Positions 1-6,548 of a DNA stretch of 38,812 nt are shown here, one piece after another. The stretch is from the NCBI GenBank assembly GCA_905203015.1, contig CAJKUC010000017.1, positions 1 through 38,812 on the forward strand. Direction: 5' to 3'. The notes beneath the pieces are model-generated. The model was not told where the DNA came from. It saw nothing but the letters and a program-made list of their open reading frames with translations, and made no database searches. Each line of letters starts with the position of its first letter. The stretch's first letter is position 1. The translations under genes and the position numbers were made by a program. Origin of the DNA: an uncultured Christensenella sp. (GTDB lineage: Bacteria; Bacillota; Clostridia; Christensenellales; Borkfalkiaceae).

Positions 1-1
1 G

Positions 2-637
2 AATATATCTATTCCCGAAAGCGTGAGCGAAATCGAAGAGAAAGCATTTCGTATGAAGTATGCAAATGACGAACCGTTTTGTGAAGATAGCGAAAAAGCG
101 CACGTAAGCGTAACGCTTCCGAAAAGCGTGACGTTTATCGGGCCTCGGGCATTCTGGGGCGCAGGGATAACGATATACACGTCCGCTTCGACGGATGTTC
201 CTTTCGGTTGGCATCAAAGAACAGTAGATCTATTGGAAATGAAGTATCCGGAAGATGACGATCATTGGGCGTCGTATCTTTGCAATATTTATTATGAATG
301 CGGCTTTGAAGCAGAAAACGGATCGGATTATGTGCATCGGTTTGTTTATTCATACGACAAAACGGACGGCGGTCAAGCAAATACAACAAGACCTGGCGGA
401 GTCGGCTCCTTTGATCGTATGCCGTATCGTAAAGGATATGAATTTATCGGCTGGTCGGTAGAAATGAATATTACCGCCGAAGAATTTGAAGAAAAGCGTA
501 AGGCGAATAAAGCCGAGAACGGCAGATACACCGATTACTTAAAATCTGAAGATTTTCAGAGGCTAGCCGTCAGTGTGTTTATAAAGGACAAGGCATATTA
601 CACGATCTGGGAGAAAAAAGAAGAAGGAAATAACTGA
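2..637 (+). CDS. BspA-type leucine-rich-repeat surface protein, 3' end only
   Basis: The gene is cut by the left edge. The open frame runs from base 2, giving 211 visible residues. The first residues (NISIPESVSEIEEKAF) and a second copy (LPKSVTFIGPRAF) match the LRR_5/BspA repeat, whose signature is I-P-x-S-V-x-x-I-G-x-x-A-F. After the repeats comes a non-repeat tail. It contains GYEFIGWSVE and ends YYTIWEKK, which resembles the small beta repeat of the Listeria-Bacteroides (Flg_new) type, where R-x-G-Y-x-F-x-G-W is followed by A-x-W. Proteins of this kind are normally secreted and bind host or glycan surfaces, but the signal peptide lies outside the window. A GTG at 23 is internal to a repeat and is not a start. 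The ligand is unknown. Confidence 0.75.
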   Translation, partial: NISIPESVSEIEEKAFRMKYANDEPFCEDSEKAHVSVTLPKSVTFIGPRAFWGAGITIYTSASTDVPFGWHQRTVDLLEMKYPEDDDHWASYLCNIYYECGFEAENGSDYVHRFVYSYDKTDGGQANTTRPGGVGSFDRMPYRKGYEFIGWSVEMNITAEEFEEKRKANKAENGRYTDYLKSEDFQRLAVSVFIKDKAYYTIWEKKEEGNN

Positions 638-658
638 AAAAAATTTTTAAAAAAAGTA

Positions 659-687
659 TTGACAAACAACAAAAAGTGTGATATAAA
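659..687 (+). promoter_or_regulatory. Consensus sigma-A promoter of a short RNA
   Basis: TTGACA at 659-664, a 17-bp spacer and TATAAA at 682-687, with an extended TG at 679-680. It starts a transcript at about 694 that meets a terminator at 825-853 before any gene. Confidence 0.8.
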
Positions 688-693
688 GAAGTT

Positions 694-853
694 GAATAAA
701 AATAGATAAGGGGGTGAATCCGATGCACTATGCAGGATAAATAATTTTTTGCGCACAAAAGAAAAAATGATTCAAAGATCATACGGCTTCAATTACCTTA
801 AAATATAAAAATAAGTAAGAAGGTCGGAACGCTTTCGGGCGTTCCGATTTTTT
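694..853 (+). ncRNA. Candidate small RNA (~160 nt), no convincing ORF
   Basis: This is the segment between the promoter at 659-687 and the terminator at 825-853. No ORF of useful length lies inside. The only translated signal is a five-codon ORF (MHYAG, 723-740) preceded by AAGGGGGTGA at 709-717, a near-perfect Shine-Dalgarno sequence with ideal spacing. A weak hairpin ATGAT/ATCAT lies near 767-782. I do not recognise the RNA family. It could be a small regulatory RNA, a leader peptide remnant, or the decayed start of a gene. Confidence 0.5.
825..853 (+). terminator. Intrinsic terminator
   Basis: Perfect 8-bp stem CGGAACGC (825-832) / GCGTTCCG (839-846) with a TTTCGG loop and a T run at 848-853. 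It ends the short transcript from 694 and any read-through from the LRR gene. From 854 to 974 there is only purine-rich sequence with nothing recognisable. Confidence 0.85.
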
Positions 854-974
854 GCGGATACGCTTCGTAAGGGAAATAAGGGATCGGCGCGGAAAAAAGA
901 GGAAAAGCGCGGAGTGCGCGGGGGAAGCGGAACGAAAGAAAAATGTTTTTCTTGTGAAAATTTCTGTATTCGTA

Positions 975-1003
975 TTGACAATTTTTTACGGAAATGCTAT
1001 ACT
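975..1003 (+). promoter_or_regulatory. Promoter of the symporter-hydrolase operon
   Basis: TTGACA 975-980, a 17-bp spacer and TATACT 998-1003, with an extended TG at 995-996. The leader is about 70 nt before the ATG at 1079, and a GGGGAG ribosome site lies just upstream of that ATG. Confidence 0.85.
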
Positions 1004-1078
1004 TACGTTATCAGTGAAAAATATCTTGCCCCAAGCGGGAAGTAAGCGTTTTGCGGGCGGGAAAGAACGGGGAGAAAA

Positions 1079-2503
1079 ATGAAAAAAATCACGAATAAAA
1101 TTCTGTGGATTTTTGCTGTGGGGCAATTCGGATGGAGTCTGCTTTCGGGCATCATCAGCAGTTGGATGGTGTATTATTATACGGGCGAAAACGCCGTATT
1201 TTCTTCGTATATCACCACGAAACAATTGTTTTTAGGGCTGACTCTTTTCGGCATTATCACAGCCGTGGGGCGCGTTTTCGACGCGATCACCGATCCTTTG
1301 ATCGCGGGGTGGTCGGACGCGAGCGATTTCAAGGGCGGCAGGCGGATTCCGTTCATGAAAGCGATCGCCGTGCCGTTTGCCGCGATCACGGTGGGGGTGT
1401 TTGCTCTGCCGCAGACGTCGAACGAGGCGGCGAACGACGTGATATTATTCGTTACGCTGATCTTATTTTATCTGTTTATGACGGTGTACTGCACGCCGTA
1501 CAACGCCCTGATTGCCGAACTCGGCGATACGCAGAAGAACAGAATCAACGTTTCCACGTACATTTCTTTCACCTATATCGCGGGCTTTTCCGTGGCGTAT
1601 TTATTGCCGAATCTTGCGGGGTTGTTTACGGGAATGAGCGAAGCGAATGCGGTGCGACTGGCGATAGCGATTCTGGCGGCGATCGCCGCAATCGCGATGC
1701 TGGTGCCGTCGTTTTTAATCAAAGAACGCGAATACATCTCTTCCGTGCCCGTGAAAACGAAGGCGTTTTCGTCCCTTTTCAAGTCGTTTAAAAATAAACA
1801 GTTCCGCCGTTTCGTATATTCGGATATCATCTACTTTTTCGCCGTTACGCTGTTTCAGACGGGGCTGGCGTTTTATATTACGCGATTGATGCATGCGGAC
1901 GAAGGAAATTCGTTCGTGCTCACCGTGATCATGACGGTGGTGAGCCTGTGCCTCTATCCCGCGGTGAACAAACTTGCGCCGAAACTGGGAAAGAAGAAGA
2001 TCGTCGTTACGGGATTTTTCGCCTATGCCGCCGTGTTTCTCGTCACCGTATTTTGCGGCGAGGGCATGATATGGGGGTATCTTATCGCCGTAATGGCTGG
2101 CGTACCGATGGCGATTTTAGGGATTTTGCCGCAGGCAGTGGTGGCGGATATCGCCGAAGCGGATTTTGTGGAAACGGGAGAAAAGCGGAACGGTATGTTC
2201 TTTGCGGCGCGTACGTTTGCTATGAAAATGGGGCAGGCGCTGGCGCTTCTGGCGTTCACTTCCATCACCGTTTCTCAAACGGAATTTTCTTATCGCGTGA
2301 CGGCGATCGTCGCTACGGTATGCTGTCTGATCGGCGCGATTCTCTTTTTGTTTTACAATGAAAAACTTGTGATGGATACGATCGGCAAAGCCGCGGAAAC
2401 GGAAAAAAACGCCGATGGAACCGCTGAAGAAGGCGCCGCTGAAACCGCTGAAAAAGATACGGTTTCCTGCGAAAAACAATCGGCGGAGGAAGCGGAAAAA
2501 TGA
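1079..2503 (+). CDS. GPH-family sugar:cation symporter (MelB-like MFS)
   Basis: A 474-residue polytopic membrane protein with about 12 hydrophobic segments. The stretch around residues 60-90, GRVFDAITDPLIAGWSD followed by a GGRR-x-P loop, is the hallmark of the glycoside-pentoside-hexuronide (MFS_2) transporters, which take up oligosaccharides or glycosides with Na+ or H+. The C-terminal ~40 residues are Glu/Ala/Lys-rich and probably cytoplasmic. It has its own extended -10 promoter, and its stop overlaps the hydrolase start (ATGA at 2500-2503), so the two are translationally coupled. The substrate cannot be read from sequence. The glycosidases further right suggest a plant or host glycan fragment, but that is inference. 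Confidence 0.88.
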   Translation: MKKITNKILWIFAVGQFGWSLLSGIISSWMVYYYTGENAVFSSYITTKQLFLGLTLFGIITAVGRVFDAITDPLIAGWSDASDFKGGRRIPFMKAIAVPFAAITVGVFALPQTSNEAANDVILFVTLILFYLFMTVYCTPYNALIAELGDTQKNRINVSTYISFTYIAGFSVAYLLPNLAGLFTGMSEANAVRLAIAILAAIAAIAMLVPSFLIKEREYISSVPVKTKAFSSLFKSFKNKQFRRFVYSDIIYFFAVTLFQTGLAFYITRLMHADEGNSFVLTVIMTVVSLCLYPAVNKLAPKLGKKKIVVTGFFAYAAVFLVTVFCGEGMIWGYLIAVMAGVPMAILGILPQAVVADIAEADFVETGEKRNGMFFAARTFAMKMGQALALLAFTSITVSQTEFSYRVTAIVATVCCLIGAILFLFYNEKLVMDTIGKAAETEKNADGTAEEGAAETAEKDTVSCEKQSAEEAEK

Positions 2504-3555
2504 GCGAAAAAAGCGTTGAAAACGGCGTGAAAAAAAGCGGAATTTCCGCAAAAAGGGATTTTTACGTTTCCGAAGAAACTTACGCACGCGAGATGAAAGA
2601 CACCGTGCTGCCGTTTCTGGAAGAGCGGAGATACGACGGCTATTTCAACGGGTACGACGGCAACGCGTTGCATTACGTGCGTTATGTAGCCGCGCCGCAG
2701 GATACAGGCAAATGTGCGGACGAGCGGGCGAAAAGCGCCGTTAAAAAGACGGTGATTATTTCGCACGGGTTTACGGAATCGGCGGAAAAGTGGCGCGAAA
2801 CGGCATATTATTTTTTGAAAGAAGGGTATAACGTATACATTCCCGAGCATCGCGGGCATGCGCTTTCTTATCGGAAGACGGCGGATAAAACGCTGACGCA
2901 TATCGATCGCTTTTCGGAATATACCGACGATTTCGGGATTTTTGCCGAAAAAGTGCGCGAGGAAAACGAAGGGGAGATTTATCTGTTCGCCCATTCCATG
3001 GGCTGCGCGATCGGCTTGCTGTATATGGAAGAAAAGCCGGATTTTTTCAGAAAGGCGTTCTTGTCTTCCCCGATGATCGTGCCGAATCCCGGGAAAGTGC
3101 CGCTTTGGCTCGCGCGGTTTTTAATGAAGTGCGCCGTGGCGTTGGGAAAGGCCGAGAAACGCGCGTTTATCTCTTCGGCGTACCCGGGCGACGAAAAATT
3201 CGAGGATTCCGCGCGTACTTCCCGCACAAGGTTCGAGGATTATAATCAATTCAAGAGAACGCACGAAGATTATCAGAATTATTCCTCGTCGTACGGGTGG
3301 GTGTACAATTCGCTTATCGTAGGCGGAAAAATTTTGAAAAAAGGCGCGGCGGAAAAGGTGAAAACGCCCGTTTTCATTGCGGCGGCGGAAAACGATACGC
3401 TTGTGCTGCGAAAGCCGCAGGTCGCGCTTTCAAAGCGCCTGAAAAATTGCGAATTCCGCGTGTTTTCCGGGGCGAAACATGAAATATACGGCTCTTCCGA
3501 CGACGTGGCTTTCGTGTATTTCGATACGCTGTTCGATTTTTTCGCGGCACCGTAA
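2500..3555 (+). CDS. Alpha/beta hydrolase, lysophospholipase/monoacylglycerol-lipase-like
   Basis: 351 residues of the serine alpha/beta hydrolase fold (Hydrolase_4 type). The oxyanion strand ends in ISHGFTE (about 87-93). The nucleophile elbow is AHSMG with Ser166. Candidate acid and base are Asp299 (AENDT) and His327 (GAKHE), so the triad is complete. There is no signal peptide, so it is cytoplasmic. The first ~40 residues form a charged helix typical of the YqiA/PldB-like group. It overlaps the symporter by 4 bp and is followed by a terminator at 3711-3758. Family members cleave acyl esters of lysophospholipids or monoglycerides. Beside a sugar symporter it may instead deacylate an imported glycoside. 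Confidence 0.85.
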   Translation: MSEKSVENGVKKSGISAKRDFYVSEETYAREMKDTVLPFLEERRYDGYFNGYDGNALHYVRYVAAPQDTGKCADERAKSAVKKTVIISHGFTESAEKWRETAYYFLKEGYNVYIPEHRGHALSYRKTADKTLTHIDRFSEYTDDFGIFAEKVREENEGEIYLFAHSMGCAIGLLYMEEKPDFFRKAFLSSPMIVPNPGKVPLWLARFLMKCAVALGKAEKRAFISSAYPGDEKFEDSARTSRTRFEDYNQFKRTHEDYQNYSSSYGWVYNSLIVGGKILKKGAAEKVKTPVFIAAAENDTLVLRKPQVALSKRLKNCEFRVFSGAKHEIYGSSDDVAFVYFDTLFDFFAAP

Positions 3556-3710
3556 TCGGCGTGCGGTTCGGCGGAAGCATCGCCGGGATAACCGATCGAT
3601 CGGCAACGAAAACGGCACGACGGGTGGAAAACAACCGTTGAAAAACGCATAAAATTACGTGTTCTTTGCATATATATACAATTACATATAACATACATAT
3701 ACGGCGTAAT

Positions 3711-3758
3711 AAATCGCTCCGCTTTCCCGTGATGGGGAAAACGGAGCGATGTTTTTTT
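3711..3758 (+). terminator. Intrinsic terminator of the symporter-hydrolase operon
   Basis: A long stem in which AATCGCTCCG and CTTTCCC pair with GGGGAAA and CGGAGCGAT across a GTGAT loop, then TTTTTTT at 3752-3758. It also separates this operon from the convergent peptidase. The AT-rich stretch 3650-3710 before it shows nothing else. Confidence 0.88.
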
Positions 3759-3803
3759 AGTGAGCCGAATACGCCGATCGGTTCTATTTTGCGCGGTAAT
3801 CCT

Positions 3804-5093
3804 TTAATAGTTCCAGGAAGTCTGCGTAAGCAAAGCGTTCAGGAGAGAGGAGAACTGCGTAAGGTGCTTTAAAGAGCGGCCGGGATAGTAGGTTTCGATA
3901 AATTCGAGATAGTCGTTTTCGGTGTTCATCAGCATGCCTACGATAGAACTTTCGCCGTAACCCGTATAATCGGGGATTTCCCAGTTGGTCGCTTCAAAAT
4001 ACAGATAGGTGACGCCCGCATTCACAAACGGCGCGTGATCGCTCCAATCGCCGGTGGAGGGGGAAGCGTACGAAGGATCGCCGCCTTCGTCGTCGGGAGA
4101 AGGATTGTCCCACGTCCAGGGGTTGGTCTTAAATTCGAGACCGAGAGATTTCGCCACGGCGGAAGCGTTGTCGTATGCCTCCGTTTTCGTTACGGTTTTC
4201 GCTTCGTCGTTCTGTACGCCGCCGTACAGGTAGCAGTAATCGCCGCAGACGATCGAATCGATATTGATCATATAAAGGGTGTTCGCCTTGTCTTCTTCCG
4301 TCATGCCCGCGGCGTATGCCGAAGAGCCGTATAAGCCGTATTCTTCTGCGGTGAAGAAGACGAATTTGATGGTGAACTGCGTTTCCACGTCGTGGAATTT
4401 TTCGGCGGTGGTGAGCCCGAGCGCGATTCCCGAACCGTTATCGCCCGTACCCGTGCCGTCGTAATGCATGCCTACGATAATCTGTTTATCCGATTTGCCT
4501 TGTTTCGTCACTTCGATGTTCTGCGAAATAACGTTCACTTTTGCGTACGATCCCGTTTCGCTTTCCACGTATTTGTAGCCGCCCCACGAATTTTCCTGTT
4601 GTTCGTAAGATTTCCCGTCGTCTGAGTATTGCACGCTTGCCGCCGCGGGGTAGAGTTTATTGAGCGCCGATTGTTTCAAGCCTTTCAGCGCGTAAGTGCT
4701 GCGGGTGGAAATCGCTACGTCCTGATAAGAAATATCGTCGTTGGTATAGCCCGCGTTTTTCAGCGTGTAAGAAATCCAGTTCTGCGTATATTTGAAATGT
4801 TTTCCCTCGAAGCAATCGCGATCGGAAAGCCCCGCATCGATATATTTCAGTTTTTCGTAACTTTCCGCGCCGAAGTTCCACACCGTATCCTCGGCGGGCG
4901 TTTCGTTCGCTTTTTTAAGATCGCTTAAATCTTTCTGCACGTCGCTCAGTTGCTGTTCGAGTTTCGCGATTTCGTCGAGCAATGCCGAATCGTTTCCCGC
5001 CGACGAGGAATCATCGCAGGCGGTCATCGCGAACGCGCAGCCGACGGAAAGAGCGGAGGCAAGCAGGATAGAGGTGATTTTTTTCGTTTTCAT
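3804..5093 (-). CDS. Secreted M28-family zinc peptidase, lipoprotein
   Basis: 429 residues starting at the ATG at 5093, which has an AAAGGAG ribosome site. An upstream in-frame extension to 5174 runs through the promoter and is rejected. The lipoprotein signal peptide ends in a lipobox with Cys26 (MTAC). Next come a short coiled coil (about 37-65) and the M28 catalytic domain. Expected metal and catalytic residues are all visible: His210 and Asp218 (HYDG...GDNGSG), the Glu250-Glu251 pair (FTAEEYG), Asp279 (INID) and His353 (DHAPF). M28 enzymes are di-zinc aminopeptidases or carboxypeptidases. This one should sit outside the membrane and trim peptides. It is monocistronic and convergent with the hydrolase operon. 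Confidence 0.9.
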   Translation of the reverse strand: MKTKKITSILLASALSVGCAFAMTACDDSSSAGNDSALLDEIAKLEQQLSDVQKDLSDLKKANETPAEDTVWNFGAESYEKLKYIDAGLSDRDCFEGKHFKYTQNWISYTLKNAGYTNDDISYQDVAISTRSTYALKGLKQSALNKLYPAAASVQYSDDGKSYEQQENSWGGYKYVESETGSYAKVNVISQNIEVTKQGKSDKQIIVGMHYDGTGTGDNGSGIALGLTTAEKFHDVETQFTIKFVFFTAEEYGLYGSSAYAAGMTEEDKANTLYMINIDSIVCGDYCYLYGGVQNDEAKTVTKTEAYDNASAVAKSLGLEFKTNPWTWDNPSPDDEGGDPSYASPSTGDWSDHAPFVNAGVTYLYFEATNWEIPDYTGYGESSIVGMLMNTENDYLEFIETYYPGRSLKHLTQFSSLLNALLTQTSWNY

Positions 5094-5165
5094 AATATTT
5101 CTCCTTTGAGTTTGTCGCATCTGCAGTTTGCTGCGTTGCGGCTTCGTTTTTGATTTATGTGCATA

Positions 5166-5193
5166 ATTATACACTTAATTTTGCATAAGTCAA
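5166..5193 (-). promoter_or_regulatory. Promoter of the M28 peptidase with overlapping palindrome
   Basis: On the minus strand: TTGACT (5193-5188), a 16-bp spacer and TATAAT (5171-5166). The -10 lies inside a 16-bp near-palindrome, GTGTATAATTATGCAC, with one mismatched pair, which could be a repressor operator. Several further GCATAA/TATGCA words lie between 5160 and 5260. Confidence 0.75.
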
Positions 5194-5425
5194 GTATTTT
5201 TATGCAAAAAATCAAAAGAAATTTATAAATATTTTATTTTTAATGAATATTTATGCATAATATACAAAAATGCGGGAATAAATGAAAAACATACAAAAAT
5301 TATGTGCCACGATGGGAGCGCATACGTTGTGCGCGTCGAGGCGAGGGCGGGAAATGTTGGCGAAAGACCTCGGAAAGAGGAAGAAAGAGAATTTTTTTGA
5401 TTATTATAAATATATGTATATATAA
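5194..5425. other. AT-rich spacer between peptidase promoter and AraC terminator
   Basis: No ORF, RNA or promoter I can support. It contains TATGCAT-like words near 5200 and 5252 and an unstructured purine-rich block at 5340-5395. Confidence 0.5.
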
Positions 5426-5454
5426 AAAAATACCTCTCCGTGTTATCGGAGAGG
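5426..5454 (-). terminator. Terminator of the AraC-family gene
   Basis: Stem CCTCTCCG (5433-5440) / CGGAGAGG (5447-5454) with a 6-nt loop. Read on the minus strand it is followed by a T run (5431-5426), about 115 bp after the araC-type stop codon. Confidence 0.85.
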
Positions 5455-5569
5455 CGCTTTTGCGTGAGGAGAATTTTTTGCGCGTATATTTTAATAGAGC
5501 ACTACGGTGAACAGTGCCGCGACGTAGCGCGGCGGAAAAACACCGTACGCGGAATCGGAATAAGCGGAT

Positions 5570-6346
5570 TCAGCGGGTGACGATCGGCGGATCCTGAGAT
5601 CTGGCGCGGTAGTAAGTGGGGATGCTTTTAAAGCCGGCGTCGAAAATAAGATCCGTAAGGTTCGCGCTCGGATCGTTCCGTCGTCTTGTCTCTATATAGT
5701 TCAGGCGCAGACGATTTACATAGCGGGGCAAGCCCGTATTCGTATAGCGATGAAAAACGCGGGAGACGTGCGCCTGCGCATAGCCGAATTTCCGCGCGAT
5801 TACGGGAAGAGATACGTCTTCTCTGAAGTGTTCGGAAAGATAAGAGAGAACGGCGCGGATCAGTTGCGTTTCGTCGCGTTCTTTTCCCTGCACGAAATCC
5901 AGCCTTTCTCCGATCAGTGCAAGCAGCAGTTCGCATGCCGCGCCGCGCACGCTTTCCGATTGGTTTTTATCCGCCATAAAACGATCGGCGATTTCAAGAA
6001 GGCGCGCGCAAAGCGTTTCGTCGTGTATCAGAGGCGAGGCGGGCTTTAAGCCCCGGTTACGTTCGTTGAAGCGCGCCGTACGGGCGGCGGGAACGATCAC
6101 GAGGCAATCGTTTTTCTTCCCTTCCGTATCCGCGCCGTAAGAATGAAGATCGTAACTGCCGCAAAAAAATATGTCGCCGTTGCCGACGTGATAAGGCACG
6201 CCGTTATGCACTACGGATCTGCTTCCTTCGAGCGAAATGAGAATTTCTATATTTCTGTGAAAATGCGGCGGGTAGACGTATTTTTCGTTTCGTCTTACGT
6301 CCAACGCTTCGATCCCGTCGCGAAATTCTTCGTAAAGTATGTTCAT
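5570..6346 (-). CDS. AraC-family transcriptional regulator
   Basis: 258 residues from the ATG at 6346. An N-terminal cupin sensor domain (HFHRNIEILISLEG, then VGNGDIFF) should bind a sugar or other small ligand. The C-terminal ~100 residues form the two helix-turn-helix AraC domain, with SLPVIARKFGYAQAHVSRVF and LIFDAGFKSIPTYYRA. The end is short: after YYRA the usual F-x-x-x-x-G-x-S-P-x-x-Y-R is replaced by a compressed tail, RSQDPPIVTR. The gene is divergent from the GH3 glycosidase, whose start is about 200 bp away, so it probably regulates that gene. A GTG start at 6403 would add 19 residues but has no ribosome site. Confidence 0.88.
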   Translation of the reverse strand: MNILYEEFRDGIEALDVRRNEKYVYPPHFHRNIEILISLEGSRSVVHNGVPYHVGNGDIFFCGSYDLHSYGADTEGKKNDCLVIVPAARTARFNERNRGLKPASPLIHDETLCARLLEIADRFMADKNQSESVRGAACELLLALIGERLDFVQGKERDETQLIRAVLSYLSEHFREDVSLPVIARKFGYAQAHVSRVFHRYTNTGLPRYVNRLRLNYIETRRRNDPSANLTDLIFDAGFKSIPTYYRARSQDPPIVTR

Positions 6347-6353
6347 AAGAAAA

Positions 6354-6382
6354 ATTATATCATAAAATGAGAATATTTCCAA
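6354..6382 (-). promoter_or_regulatory. Extended -10 promoter of the AraC gene, predicting a leaderless mRNA
   Basis: Minus strand: TTGGAA (6382-6377), a 17-bp spacer and TATAAT (6359-6354), preceded by TG. Only 7 nt separate the -10 box from the ATG at 6346, so transcription should begin at or beside the start codon. No Shine-Dalgarno sequence is visible. Confidence 0.7.
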
Positions 6383-6413
6383 CCGTTTTTGAGAGGAAAA
6401 CACATGTCGCTTA

Positions 6414-6422
6414 TGCTATAAT
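6414..6422 (+). promoter_or_regulatory. Extended -10 promoter, divergent, for the GH3 gene
   Basis: TGCTATAAT at 6414-6422 with no good -35 (TTGAGA at 6389-6394 is too far). Weak -35 contact fits an activator-dependent promoter beside the divergent AraC gene. The resulting leader is about 120 nt and has no clear structure. Confidence 0.6.
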
Positions 6423-6548
6423 TGAAATGAAGAAAGCGGAAACTGCTTTTAAAATCGTGAAAAAAGCGGCAAAAACACGAAAAAAACGCATTGTATATGA
6501 AAAAATGCGGCAAAACGGCAGTCGCGAAAAAAATAAGAGGAAAAGAAA

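Noticed and set aside
723..740. Five-codon ORF MHYAG as a gene
   Set aside because: Too short to call a protein gene from sequence alone; kept as a finding because of its ribosome site.
3581..3606. CCGATCGATCGG palindrome as an operator
   Set aside because: Short, isolated and not near a promoter; likely chance in a GATC-rich stretch.
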